Shown here piece after piece: positions 8,681 to 17,338 of a DNA stretch of 64,000 nucleotides. Source of the DNA: Burkholderia sp. SRS-46. Its GTDB lineage: Bacteria; Pseudomonadota; Gammaproteobacteria; Burkholderiales; Burkholderiaceae. Both the position numbers and the translations under genes were made by a program. Location: assembly GCF_004343775.1 (NCBI RefSeq), contig NZ_PTXL01000006.1, positions 62,001 through 126,000 of the forward strand. The letters are read 5' to 3'. Below the pieces are notes generated by a model that saw only the letters and a list, made by a program, of their open reading frames with translations, had not been told where the DNA came from and made no database searches. The first letter of the stretch is position 1. Each line of letters starts with the position of its first letter.

Positions 8681-10378
8681 TCAATCGAGGCGCTCGGTGA
8701 AGCGTGACGTGATCGGGTAGCGCCAGTCGCGGCCGAACGCGCGATGCGTGACGCGGATGCCGATCGGCGCCTGGCGGCGCTTGTATTCGTTGATCTTGAT
8801 GAGCCGGGTGACGCGCGCCACGTCCGCCTCGGCATAGCCCGCCGCGACGATCTCGGCGAGCGGGCGATCTTCCTCCATGTACATCCGCATGATCGCGTCG
8901 AGCACGTCGTACGGCGGCAGGCTGTCCTGGTCGGTCTGGTTCTCGCGCAGTTCGGCGGACGGCGCGCGCGTCAGGATCCGCTCGGGGATGACGTCGCGCA
9001 TGCCGTAGTCGGCCGCCGCGTTGCGGTAATGGCAGAGCCGGTAGACGAGCGTCTTCGCGATGTCCTTGATCACCGCGAAGCCACCGGCCATGTCGCCGTA
9101 CAGCGTGCAGTAGCCGACCGCCATCTCGCTCTTGTTGCCGGTCGTCAGCACGATCGAGCCGAACTTGTTCGACAGCGCCATCAGCAGCGTGCCGCGGATG
9201 CGCGCCTGGATGTTCTCCTCGGTCGCGTCCTCGGCGAGGCCCGTGAAATCGCCCGCGAGCGCCGCGCGGAACGCGTCGAACATCGGCGCGATCGCGATCT
9301 CGTCGTAGCGCACGCCGACGCGCCGCGCCATCTCGGCCGCGTCGGTCGTCGAGATGTCGGCCGTGAAACGCGACGGCATCATCACCGCGCGCACCCGCTC
9401 GGGCCCGAGCGCGTCGCACGCGATCGCGAGCACCAGCGCGGAATCGACGCCGCCCGACAGGCCGATGATCGCGCCCGGGAAGCCGTTCTTGCCGATGTAG
9501 TCGCGCACGCCCATCACGAGCGCGCGATACACCTGCGCCTCCAGCGGCAGTTCCGGCGCGATCGCGCCGGGCAGCGGCCGCGCGCCGTCGAATGCGACGA
9601 TCGCGTGCCCTTCCTCGAACTGCGGCATCTTCGCGACCAGCGTGCCCGCGGCGTCGAGCACGAACGAGCCGCCGTCGAACACCAGCTCGTCCTGCGCGCC
9701 GACGAGGTTCACGTACACCATCGGCAGCCCCGTCTCGCGGATGCGCGCGCGCAGGATGTCCATGCGCACCGCTTCCTTGTTCATGTGATACGGGGAGCCG
9801 TTCGGGATCAGCAGCACCTGCGCGCCGGCCGCCTTCGCGATCTGCGCGGCCGACGCGTGCCACGCGTCCTCGCAGATCACCACGCCGTACTTCACGCCGT
9901 TCAGCTCGAACACGAGCGGCTCGGCGTCGGTCGCGAAATAGCGCTTCTCGTCGAACACCTCGGCGTTCGGCAGATCCTGCTTGCGGTAGGTGCCGGCGAT
10001 CTCGCCGCCGACGATCAGCGACGCCGCATTGTAGGTATCCGACGGCGGCACGCCGCGCTCGATCGGACGGTTTGCATTACCATCGACGCCTGGCCCGCCT
10101 GCGCCATCCGCCCGCAACGGATGGCCGACCAGCACCGCGAGCCCGTCGAACGCCTTCAGCTCGGCGGCGAGCTCGGCGAGCGCCGTGGCCGACGCCGCGT
10201 AGAACGCGGGCCGCAGCAGCAGGTCTTCCGGCGGATAGCCGGACAGCGCGAGCTCGGGCGCGATCATCAACTGCGCACCATCGTTGTGCGCGGCGCGCGC
10301 GGCCGCGACGATCCGCGCGACATTGCCGGCGAAATCGCCGACAGTGACGTTGATTTGAGCGAGTGCGATACGGGTCAT
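8681..10378 (-). CDS. nadE: Glutamine-dependent NAD+ synthetase
   Basis: A 565-residue two-domain enzyme making NAD+ from deamido-NAD+ with ATP and glutamine. The N-terminal nitrilase-type amidase (about residues 1-260) has its triad: Glu42 in MIAPELALSGYPPEDL, Lys in AGTYRKQDLPN and Cys in GVVICEDAWH. The C-terminal synthetase has the ATP loop IGLSGGVDSALVLAI and the later TTGNKSEMAVGY segment. The adjacent ATG at 10381 would add one residue. The gene heads a probable nadE-glnB operon and is divergent from the FemAB-like gene, with a 118-base shared promoter region. Confidence 0.96.
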   Translation of the reverse strand: MTRIALAQINVTVGDFAGNVARIVAAARAAHNDGAQLMIAPELALSGYPPEDLLLRPAFYAASATALAELAAELKAFDGLAVLVGHPLRADGAGGPGVDGNANRPIERGVPPSDTYNAASLIVGGEIAGTYRKQDLPNAEVFDEKRYFATDAEPLVFELNGVKYGVVICEDAWHASAAQIAKAAGAQVLLIPNGSPYHMNKEAVRMDILRARIRETGLPMVYVNLVGAQDELVFDGGSFVLDAAGTLVAKMPQFEEGHAIVAFDGARPLPGAIAPELPLEAQVYRALVMGVRDYIGKNGFPGAIIGLSGGVDSALVLAIACDALGPERVRAVMMPSRFTADISTTDAAEMARRVGVRYDEIAIAPMFDAFRAALAGDFTGLAEDATEENIQARIRGTLLMALSNKFGSIVLTTGNKSEMAVGYCTLYGDMAGGFAVIKDIAKTLVYRLCHYRNAAADYGMRDVIPERILTRAPSAELRENQTDQDSLPPYDVLDAIMRMYMEEDRPLAEIVAAGYAEADVARVTRLIKINEYKRRQAPIGIRVTHRAFGRDWRYPITSRFTERLD

Positions 10379-10496
10379 CATGACGGGATCGGCGCAGCCC
10401 CGAGGCGCGCCATGAACGGCTGACGAAATCGTCCCGGGCGCCTGCCGCCGCTGGCGGTGCGCATCCGGCGACATCCAACGCTACGGATTCACACGG

Positions 10497-11675
10497 TTGA
10501 AACACGAACGCATCGATTATCGCACGGGCATCCTGTCCTCCCCGGCCGAGGTGCCGGCCGACGAATGGAACGCGCTGCTCGCCCGCGACGCGCGCCCGAC
10601 GCCGTTCCTGCGCCACGAGTTCCTCGACGCGCTGCACGTCGCGCGCTGCGCGGTCGACGACACCGGCTGGTCGCCGCGCTTCGTCACGCTGACCGACGAG
10701 CGCACGGGCCGGCTCGCGGCCGCCACGCCCGTCTACCTGAAGACTCATTCGTACGGCGAATACGTGTTCGACTGGGCCTGGGCCGACGCGTACCAGCGCA
10801 ATGGCATGCCCTATTACCCGAAGCTGCTGTGCGCGGTGCCGTTCACGCCGGTCCAGGGCGCGCGGCTGCTCGCCGTCGACGACGACGCGCGCCGCCGCCT
10901 CGCGGCGACGCTGCTCGCGCTCGCCGAGCAGAGCGACGTGTCGTCGCTGCACGTGCTGTTCCCGACCGAGCCCGAAGCGCAGTTGTTCGACTCGATGGGG
11001 ATGATGCTGCGCCAGGGCGTGCAGTTCCACTGGGTCAACGACGGCTATCGCCACTTCGACGATTTCCTCGGCACGCTCGAGCAGAAGAAGCGCAAGAACA
11101 TCCGCGCCGAACGCCGCAAGGTGCGCGACGCGGGCGTGACGTTCCGGCGCCTGGGCGGCGACGCGATCAGCGATGCCGACTGGCGCTTCTTCGCGCGCTG
11201 CTACCGGCAAACCTATCGCGAGCACTATTCGAGCCCGTACCTGAACCTCGACTTCTTCCGCGCGCTCGGCGCGACGATGCCGGAGAACCTGCTGCTCGTG
11301 ATCGCCGAGGCCGACGGCCGGCCGATCGCGAGCGCACTCGCGGTCTACCAGCGCGATGCGCAAGGCGGCGGCACGCTGTACGGCCGCTACTGGGGCGCGC
11401 TCGAGCACGTGCCGTGCCTGCACTTCGAAACCGCGTACTACCAGCTGCTCGAGTTCTGCATCGACGCGGGGCTCGACACGTTCGAAGGCGGCGCGCAGGG
11501 CGAGCACAAGCTCGCGCGCGGCTTCCTGCCGACCGTCACGCACTCCGCGCACTGGCTCGCGCATCCGGCGTTCTCGGATGCGGTGTCGCGCTTCCTCGAA
11601 CGCGAGACGGATCATATCCACGCGTATGTCGACGAGCTGCGCGACCACAATCCGTTCAAGCGCGGCGGGGAATAG
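10497..11675 (+). CDS. FemAB-like GNAT-fold acyltransferase (PF04339-type)
   Basis: A 392-residue protein read from a TTG at 10497 (KHERIDYRTGI); no ATG fits the conserved N-terminus. It resembles the 'peptidoglycan biosynthesis/recognition' FemAB-like family, built from two GNAT-type folds. Conserved segments are PTPFLRHEFLDAL, YVFDWAWADAYQRNGMPYYPK, KKRKNIRAERRKV, and GRYWGALEHVPCLHFETAYY, then the C-terminal AQGEHKLARGFLPTVTHSAHW. The family is widespread in proteobacteria but has no firmly established substrate; aminoacyl transfer to a cell-surface acceptor is the usual guess. It sits alone, divergent from nadE. The family is well supported, the function and start are not. Confidence 0.82.
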   Translation: MKHERIDYRTGILSSPAEVPADEWNALLARDARPTPFLRHEFLDALHVARCAVDDTGWSPRFVTLTDERTGRLAAATPVYLKTHSYGEYVFDWAWADAYQRNGMPYYPKLLCAVPFTPVQGARLLAVDDDARRRLAATLLALAEQSDVSSLHVLFPTEPEAQLFDSMGMMLRQGVQFHWVNDGYRHFDDFLGTLEQKKRKNIRAERRKVRDAGVTFRRLGGDAISDADWRFFARCYRQTYREHYSSPYLNLDFFRALGATMPENLLLVIAEADGRPIASALAVYQRDAQGGGTLYGRYWGALEHVPCLHFETAYYQLLEFCIDAGLDTFEGGAQGEHKLARGFLPTVTHSAHWLAHPAFSDAVSRFLERETDHIHAYVDELRDHNPFKRGGE

Positions 11676-11785
11676 CGCGCGATGAGCGCGCAGCTGAGCC
11701 GCGTTCGCGACGGGCACCGCGAGATGCCGGCGTTGACGCGCGCGTTTTCTGCGACACTGGCGGCTTCGCATTTCGCCGCCCCGCC

Positions 11786-12643
11786 ATGTCCTGGTTCCTG
11801 TATCTGATCGAGTGCGCCGACGGCAGCGTCTACACCGGCATCACCACCGACGTCGCCGCGCGCTTCGACGAACACGCGGCCGGCAAGGGCGCGCGCTACA
11901 CGCGCTCGCGCAAACCGCGCGCGGTGCTCGCATCGTTCCCGCTCGCCGATCGGTCGAGCGCGTCGCGTGCCGAGTATTGGGTCAAGCAGCTGAGCCCGAA
12001 GCAGAAGCGCGAGCTGGCCGCGGGCAAGCGAACGCTCGATTCGGTGCTGCCGGCCGTCGTGGCAGCCGACACGGGCGTGGAGGAAGCGACCGAGTCGGAC
12101 GGCCAAGCGCGCAAGCGCGCGAACGGCGGCACGCGTCGCGGGCGGGCCGCGGTCGCGGACGCGGACGCGGCGCCGGTGGACGCGCCCGTTGCCGTCGCGG
12201 ACAGCTCGAACGGCACATTGACGAAACGCGGCCGTCCTGCGGCAAAGGGATCGCCGACGCGCGTGGCGGCAGCGGCAAAGAAAACGGCGACAAAAAAGCG
12301 GGCATCGACCGCCGACATCGCGGCAGGCCCGAACACAGCCGCGCCGAAACGCCGCCGTGCCGAAACCAGGACATCGTCGCCCCGTGCCGGTGCCGCCGGG
12401 AAGGCGACGCAGAAGAAGGCGGCGGCGACCGCCGGCGCAGCGGCAGGCGCGAACGCCCCGAAACGCGGCCGCGCCGCGGCGAAAGCTTCGCTGCCCGGCG
12501 CGGGTCCGGTCGCCAAGGCCAAGCCGACGCGTCGGGCAGCCTCGAAGAAAAGCGGCGCAACGAGCCCGGTCGCCACGACACCGGCCCCCACCCCTGCACC
12601 GAAGAAAACCGCCCGCGCAAAACAAAACCGCGCGGCCTCCTGA
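11786..12643 (+). CDS. GIY-YIG nuclease-domain protein with Lys/Ala-rich AT-hook-like tail
   Basis: A 285-residue protein of two unlike parts. Residues 1-90 are a compact GIY-YIG domain of the UPF0213/YhbQ type: YLIECADGSVYTGITTDVAA holds the paired Tyr motifs, followed by RFDEHAAGKGARYTRSRKP and the late Glu in SRAEYWVKQ. From about residue 95 to the end it is a low-complexity tail rich in Lys, Arg, Ala and Pro. The tail has repeated units such as TKRGRPAAKG, PKRRRAETRT and PKRGRAAAKA; RGRP is an AT-hook core, and the whole resembles histone H1-like proteins. The domain probably cuts or binds branched DNA; the tail probably anchors it to DNA. The usual family protein is about 100 residues, so the tail is the oddity. 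Confidence 0.85.
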   Translation: MSWFLYLIECADGSVYTGITTDVAARFDEHAAGKGARYTRSRKPRAVLASFPLADRSSASRAEYWVKQLSPKQKRELAAGKRTLDSVLPAVVAADTGVEEATESDGQARKRANGGTRRGRAAVADADAAPVDAPVAVADSSNGTLTKRGRPAAKGSPTRVAAAAKKTATKKRASTADIAAGPNTAAPKRRRAETRTSSPRAGAAGKATQKKAAATAGAAAGANAPKRGRAAAKASLPGAGPVAKAKPTRRAASKKSGATSPVATTPAPTPAPKKTARAKQNRAAS

Positions 12644-12672
12644 GGAGGCACGCGCGGTTGCGCATCGAACGG

Positions 12673-12691
12673 GCCGGCCGTCGCGGCCGGC
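12673..12691. repeat. Perfect GC dyad between convergent genes
   Basis: GCCGGCCG, TCG, CGGCCGGC form an 8-pair hairpin lying between the GIY-YIG gene and the convergent ppa gene. No T-run follows on either strand, so it may act as a weak or Rho-assisted end for both transcripts. Confidence 0.35.
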
Positions 12692-12698
12692 ACGCCGC

Positions 12699-13226
12699 TT
12701 ACTTCTTGTAGTTCGCGGCGCCGTCGGTGATTTCCTTGTGCGCGGCGTCAATGCCGGCCCAGCCCTCGACCTTCACCCACTTGCCCTTCTCGAGCGCCTT
12801 GTACTGCTCGAAGAAGTGCTTGATCTGGTCCTTCAGGTACTCGGGCACGTCGTCGATCGACTTCAGGTTCGCCGTCATCGGGCAGATCTTGTCGTGCGGC
12901 ACCGCGACCAGCTTCGCGTCGACGCCCGACTCGTCGGTCATCTGCAGCATGCCCAGTACGCGCGAGCGCACGATCGAGCCGGCCAGCAGCGGGAACGGCG
13001 TGATCACCAGCACGTCGACCGGGTCGCCGTCGCCCGACAGCGTCTGCGGGATGTAGCCGTAGTTCACCGGGTAGCGCATGCCCGTGCCGATGAAGCGGTC
13101 GACGACGAGGAGGCCCAGCTCCTTGTCCGCTTCGTACTTCACCGGGTCGCTTTGCGCGGGAATCTCGATGATGACGTTGAAATCTTGCGGCAGGTCCTTG
13201 CCGGCCGGAACATGATTGAAGCTCAT
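12699..13226 (-). CDS. ppa: Inorganic pyrophosphatase
   Basis: A 175-residue family I soluble pyrophosphatase, hydrolysing pyrophosphate to phosphate and so driving biosynthetic reactions. The start ATG at 13226 opens [20 protein letters not shown]. The catalytic signature DGDPVDVLV is present, with the metal and phosphate ligands around [11 protein letters not shown] and [12 protein letters not shown]; length matches the family. It is monocistronic, with a good promoter about 90 bases upstream. Confidence 0.97.
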   Translation of the reverse strand: MSFNHVPAGKDLPQDFNVIIEIPAQSDPVKYEADKELGLLVVDRFIGTGMRYPVNYGYIPQTLSGDGDPVDVLVITPFPLLAGSIVRSRVLGMLQMTDESGVDAKLVAVPHDKICPMTANLKSIDDVPEYLKDQIKHFFEQYKALEKGKWVKVEGWAGIDAAHKEITDGAANYKK

Positions 13227-13314
13227 GAGCGTTCTCTGTGGGTCGAAGGGAATTCGGGACAGGGCACGCCGCGGGCGGGGCACGCGCCGCCGGCATGTCC
13301 GGAAAGAATGCGCC

Positions 13315-13343
13315 ATTATAGCCAATCGACCGGTGGCGTCCGG
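13315..13343 (-). promoter_or_regulatory. Candidate sigma-70 promoter of ppa
   Basis: On the minus strand a perfect -10, TATAAT, is at 13320-13315 within GGCTATAATGG. CCGGAC at the correct distance is a poor -35. The leader to the ppa start would be about 80 bases. Confidence 0.5.
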
Positions 13344-13508
13344 ATGACGAACGGCGCGATAATCGCGCTGATCGTCCGCCCGTCGAACAATACACAGCAT
13401 TGCACGGGATCGGAGCCGGCCCCAGGGTGCGCGCTCCGATCAATCGCGAAGCATGGGCCGGCCCGCGCGCTGAAGCGCCGACGCCGGTCCACAGTGACAG
13501 GAGCAGGC

Positions 13509-14948
13509 ATGGAAGAGGCGAAGCATTTCATCGCGGGTGAGTGGACCCTTCCCGCGCAACTGGAGACGATCCCGGTCGTGGATCCGTCCGACGGCCAGCC
13601 GTTCGCGGCGATCGCGCGCGGCTCCGCCGCCGACGTCGAGCGCGCGGTCGCCGCGGCCCGCGACGCGTTCTCGGGTGCGTGGGGCGCCGCCAGCGCCGCC
13701 GAGCGCGGCCGCGTGCTGCAACGGCTGTCGGCCCTCGTCATGGCCCACCTCGAGGAGCTCGCCGCGCTCGAGGCGCGCGATACCGGCAAGCCGATCCGGC
13801 AGGCGCGCGCCGATGCCGCCACGCTCGCGCGCTACCTGGAGTTCTACGCGGGCGCCGCCGACAAGCTGCACGGCGAGACCCTCCCCTATCAGGCCGGCTT
13901 CATGGTGCTGACGGTGCGCGAGCCGCACGGCGTCACCGGCCACATCGTGCCGTGGAACTACCCGATGCAGATCTTCGGGCGCAGCGTCGGCGCGGCGCTC
14001 GCGGCCGGCAACGCGTGCGTCGTCAAGCCGGCCGAGGACGCGTGCCTGTCGGTGCTGCGCGTCGCGACGCTGGCCGCCGAGGCGGGGCTGCCGGCCGGCG
14101 CGCTCAACATCGTCACCGGCTATGGCCACGAGGCGGGCGCGGCGCTCGCCCGCCATCCGGACATCAACCACATCTCGTTTACCGGCTCGCCCGCGACCGG
14201 CAAGCTCGTCGCACAGATGGCCGCCGAGAACCACGTGCCCGTCACGCTCGAGCTCGGCGGCAAGTCGCCGCAGATCGTGTTCGCGGACGCCGATCTCGAC
14301 GCCGCGCTGCCGGTGCTCGTCGACGCGATCATCCAGAACGGCGGGCAGACCTGCTCGGCGGGCAGCCGCGTGCTGATCGAGCGCGCGGTGTACGAGCCGC
14401 TCGTCGAGCGGCTCGCGACCGCGTTCAACGCGCTGAAGGTCGGCCCGAGCCACGCGAACCTCGACTGCGGCCCGCTGATCAACGCGAAGCAGCAGCAGCG
14501 CGTGTGGGATTTCCTGTCCGATGCGCAGCACGACGGCATCCCGATGGCCGCGCACGGCCAGGTCATGCCGGACGCGCCCGAAAGCGGCTTCTACCAGGCG
14601 CCCGCGCTGCTGCGCGACGTGCCGCCGACGCACCGGCTCGCGCAGGAGGAGGTCTTCGGCCCGGTGCTCGCCGCGATGCGCTTCACCGACGAGGAGGAAG
14701 CGATCGCGCTTGCGAACGGCACGCCGTACGGCCTGGCCGCGGGCGTGTGGACGCGCGACGGCGCACGCCAGCTGCGCCTCGCGCGACGCATCCGCGCGGG
14801 CCAGGTGTTCGTCAACAACTACGGCGCGGGCGGCGGCGTCGAGCTGCCGTTCGGCGGCACCGGCCACTCGGGCCACGGCCGCGAAAAGGGCTTCGAGGCG
14901 CTGTACGGCTTCACGGTGCTGAAAACCATCGCGATCCGGCACGGCTGA
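13509..14948 (+). CDS. NAD(P)-dependent aldehyde dehydrogenase
   Basis: A 479-residue ALDH superfamily enzyme oxidising an aldehyde to its acid. The catalytic Asn is in VPWNYPMQ, the general-base Glu in LELGGKSPQ and the nucleophile Cys in GGQTCSAGSR. The late EEVFGPVL and PFGGTGHSGHGREKG motifs are also present. Similarity is to the betaine-aldehyde/aminobutyraldehyde branch. GGAG at 13500 precedes the ATG. It is followed in order by an SDR dehydrogenase and an MFS carrier, which suggests a small catabolic operon: import, alcohol oxidation, aldehyde oxidation. The substrate is unknown. Confidence 0.9.
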   Translation: MEEAKHFIAGEWTLPAQLETIPVVDPSDGQPFAAIARGSAADVERAVAAARDAFSGAWGAASAAERGRVLQRLSALVMAHLEELAALEARDTGKPIRQARADAATLARYLEFYAGAADKLHGETLPYQAGFMVLTVREPHGVTGHIVPWNYPMQIFGRSVGAALAAGNACVVKPAEDACLSVLRVATLAAEAGLPAGALNIVTGYGHEAGAALARHPDINHISFTGSPATGKLVAQMAAENHVPVTLELGGKSPQIVFADADLDAALPVLVDAIIQNGGQTCSAGSRVLIERAVYEPLVERLATAFNALKVGPSHANLDCGPLINAKQQQRVWDFLSDAQHDGIPMAAHGQVMPDAPESGFYQAPALLRDVPPTHRLAQEEVFGPVLAAMRFTDEEEAIALANGTPYGLAAGVWTRDGARQLRLARRIRAGQVFVNNYGAGGGVELPFGGTGHSGHGREKGFEALYGFTVLKTIAIRHG

Positions 14949-15015
14949 TCGCGCGGCGGCCGTGCTCGGCCGCCCGACGAAACAAGAAGGCAACCCCCAC
15001 ACAAGGAGACTCACC

Positions 15016-15774
15016 ATGCGGTTGAGCGGCAAGACGGCGATCGTCACGGGCGGCGGCTCGGGCTTCGGCGAAGGCATCGCGAAGACGTACGCGCGCGAAG
15101 GCGCGAACGTCGTCGTCAACGACCTGAACGGCGCGGCGGCCGAGCGCGTCGCGAGCGAGATCGCGCTCGCGGGCGGCAAGGCGATCGCGGTGACCGGCGA
15201 CGTGTCGAAAGGCGACGACTGGCGCGCGCTGCTGGCCGCCGCGCTCGACGATTTCCACGCGGTGCAGATCGTCGTCAACAACGCCGGCACCACGCATCGC
15301 AACAAGCCGGTGCTCGACGTGACCGAGGCGGAGTTCGACCGCGTCTATGCGGTCAACATGAAGAGCCTCTACTGGTGCGTGCAGACGCTCGTGCCGTACT
15401 TCCGCGCGCAAGGCGGCGGCGTGTTCGTGAACGTCGCGTCGACGGCCGGCGTGCGGCCGCGCCCAGGCCTCGTCTGGTACAACAGCACGAAGGGCGCGAT
15501 GATCACCGCGAGCAAGTCGCTCGCCGCCGAACTCGGCGCCGACCGCATCCGCGTGAACTGCATCAACCCGGTGCTCGGCGAGACCGCGCTGATGACCGAG
15601 TTCATGGGCTGCGAGGACACCCCGGAAAACCGCCGGCGCTTTCTCGCGACGATCCCGCTCGGCCGCTTCTCGACGCCGCAGGACATCGCGAACGCGGCGC
15701 TCTACCTCGCGTCGGACGAGGCGGAATTCATCACCGGCGTGTGCCTCGAAGTCGACGGTGGGCGCTGCATCTAG
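15016..15774 (+). CDS. SDR family oxidoreductase
   Basis: A 252-residue classical short-chain dehydrogenase. The NAD(P) motif TGGGSGFGEG is at about residues 12-21 and NNAGTTHRN is intact. The catalytic Ser is in NVASTAGVRP and Tyr-Lys in YNSTKGAM. The start ATG at 15016 follows AAGGAGAC; an in-frame ATG at 14962 has no support. C-terminal VCLEVDGGRCI is typical. It lies 67 bases after the aldehyde dehydrogenase and before an MFS transporter, so it probably oxidises a sugar or alcohol intermediate in the same pathway. Confidence 0.9.
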   Translation: MRLSGKTAIVTGGGSGFGEGIAKTYAREGANVVVNDLNGAAAERVASEIALAGGKAIAVTGDVSKGDDWRALLAAALDDFHAVQIVVNNAGTTHRNKPVLDVTEAEFDRVYAVNMKSLYWCVQTLVPYFRAQGGGVFVNVASTAGVRPRPGLVWYNSTKGAMITASKSLAAELGADRIRVNCINPVLGETALMTEFMGCEDTPENRRRFLATIPLGRFSTPQDIANAALYLASDEAEFITGVCLEVDGGRCI

Positions 15775-15929
15775 CCCGCATCCCGCCGTCCCGCGCGTTG
15801 CAACCGGCCGTCCCCCCGGCCGGCACGACACCAATGCCCCGCTGCGCTCGCGCGCCAGCCGGGGCCGATCGCGAAGCATCGGGCCGGAGCAGGCGCGCAA
15901 GCGCCGCTCCGGCCGACCAAGGAGACAAC

Positions 15930-17234
15930 ATGGCAACGTCAACGCATTCTCTGCCGGGCTCGTCCGGCGCATTCGAGGAAGCAACCTACCGCAAGGTCTC
16001 GTGGCGGCTCACGCCGCTCCTGCTGCTGTGCTACGTGGTCGCCTATCTCGACCGCGTGAACGTCGGGTTCGCGAAGCTGCAGATGGCCAGCGACCTGAAC
16101 CTGAGCGACACCGTCTACGGCCTCGGCGCCGGCATCTTCTTCTTCGGCTACTTCCTGTTCGAGATACCGAGCAACATCATCCTGCACAAGGTCGGCGCGC
16201 GCCTGTGGATCGCGCGCATCATGGCGACCTGGGGCGTGATCTCGATCCTGACGATGTTCGTCACGACGCCCACGATGTTCTACGTGATGCGCTTCCTGCT
16301 CGGCGTCGCCGAAGCGGGCTTCTTTCCCGGCGTGATCCTCTACCTGACCTACTGGTACCCCGCGCACCGGCGCGGCCGGATGACGACCTTCTTCATGACG
16401 GCCGTGGCCTTGTCCGGCGTGATCGGCGGGCCGATCTCGGGCTACATCCTGAAGACGTTCGACGGGCTGAGCGGCTGGCACGGCTGGCAGTGGCTGTTCC
16501 TGCTCGAAGGCATCCCGTCGGTGCTGGCCGGCGTGCTGGTGTTCTTCGCGCTCGACGACCGGATCGCGAAGGCGACCTGGCTGACCGACGAGGAAAAGGC
16601 GCTGCTCGCCCGCAACGTCGACGCGGAGGAAGCAGTCAAGGAAGACCCGTCGCTCGGCGCCGTGATGGCGAGCCCGCGCGTGTGGCTGATGGCGCTGATC
16701 TACTTCTCGTTCGTGATGGGGCTCTACGGCGTCGGCTTCTGGCTGCCGACGATCATCAAGGCGACCGGCGTCAGCGACGCGTTCGCGATCGGCCTGCTGT
16801 CGGCGATTCCGTACGCGGCCGCGGTGGTCGCGATGATCCTGATCGCCCGCAGCGCCGACAAGCGCCGCGAACGGCGCTGGCACCTGGCGATCCCGGCCGC
16901 ATTCGGCGCGCTCGGGCTCGTGCTGTCGGTGCTGTGGGCGCACGAGACCGCGCTCGCGATGCTCGGCCTCACGCTCGCGACGATGGGCATCCTCACCACG
17001 CTGCCGCTGTTCTGGAGCATGCCGACCGCCTTCCTCGGCGGCACGGCGGCCGCGGCCGGCATCGCGATGATCAACTCGATCGGCAACCTCGCGGGCTTCC
17101 TGAGCCCGTACCTGATGGGCTGGCTCAAGCAGGCGACGGGCGCGAACGACACCGGCATGTACATGCTCGCCGGGTTCCTCGTGCTCGGCGGCCTGCTCGC
17201 GCTGTCGGTGCCGAAGCGGCTGGTCGACCGGTAA
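15930..17234 (+). CDS. MFS transporter, anion:cation symporter (phthalate/galactonate-like)
   Basis: A 434-residue, 12-helix major facilitator. Diagnostic features are YRKVSWRLTPLLLLCYVVAY at the N-terminus, DRVNVGFAKLQM after helix 1, the FLLGVAEAGFFPGVILYLTY segment, and the central cytoplasmic loop. These mark the ACS family, which imports organic anions such as sugar acids, hydroxyphenylacetate or phthalate in symport with protons. The ATG at 15930 is preceded by AAGGAGAC. It is the last gene of the ALDH-SDR-MFS cluster and ends in a strong terminator. Confidence 0.92.
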   Translation: MATSTHSLPGSSGAFEEATYRKVSWRLTPLLLLCYVVAYLDRVNVGFAKLQMASDLNLSDTVYGLGAGIFFFGYFLFEIPSNIILHKVGARLWIARIMATWGVISILTMFVTTPTMFYVMRFLLGVAEAGFFPGVILYLTYWYPAHRRGRMTTFFMTAVALSGVIGGPISGYILKTFDGLSGWHGWQWLFLLEGIPSVLAGVLVFFALDDRIAKATWLTDEEKALLARNVDAEEAVKEDPSLGAVMASPRVWLMALIYFSFVMGLYGVGFWLPTIIKATGVSDAFAIGLLSAIPYAAAVVAMILIARSADKRRERRWHLAIPAAFGALGLVLSVLWAHETALAMLGLTLATMGILTTLPLFWSMPTAFLGGTAAAAGIAMINSIGNLAGFLSPYLMGWLKQATGANDTGMYMLAGFLVLGGLLALSVPKRLVDR

Positions 17235-17271
17235 CGCGCACGCGGCGCGCCGCCCTCGCCCGCCGAAAAAC

Positions 17272-17310
17272 AAACACCCCGAGCGCCATCCGGCGGTCGG
17301 GGTGTTTTGT
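17272..17310 (+). terminator. Intrinsic terminator after the MFS gene
   Basis: AAACACCCCGA (17272-17282) pairs with TCGGGGTGTTT (17297-17307), enclosing a small GCC/GGC stem. Short T and A runs lie on the two sides, so it may work in both directions for the convergent hemY transcript. Confidence 0.8.
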
Positions 17311-17338
17311 TCAGCAGGCGCGCCGGCCGTGAACCGCG

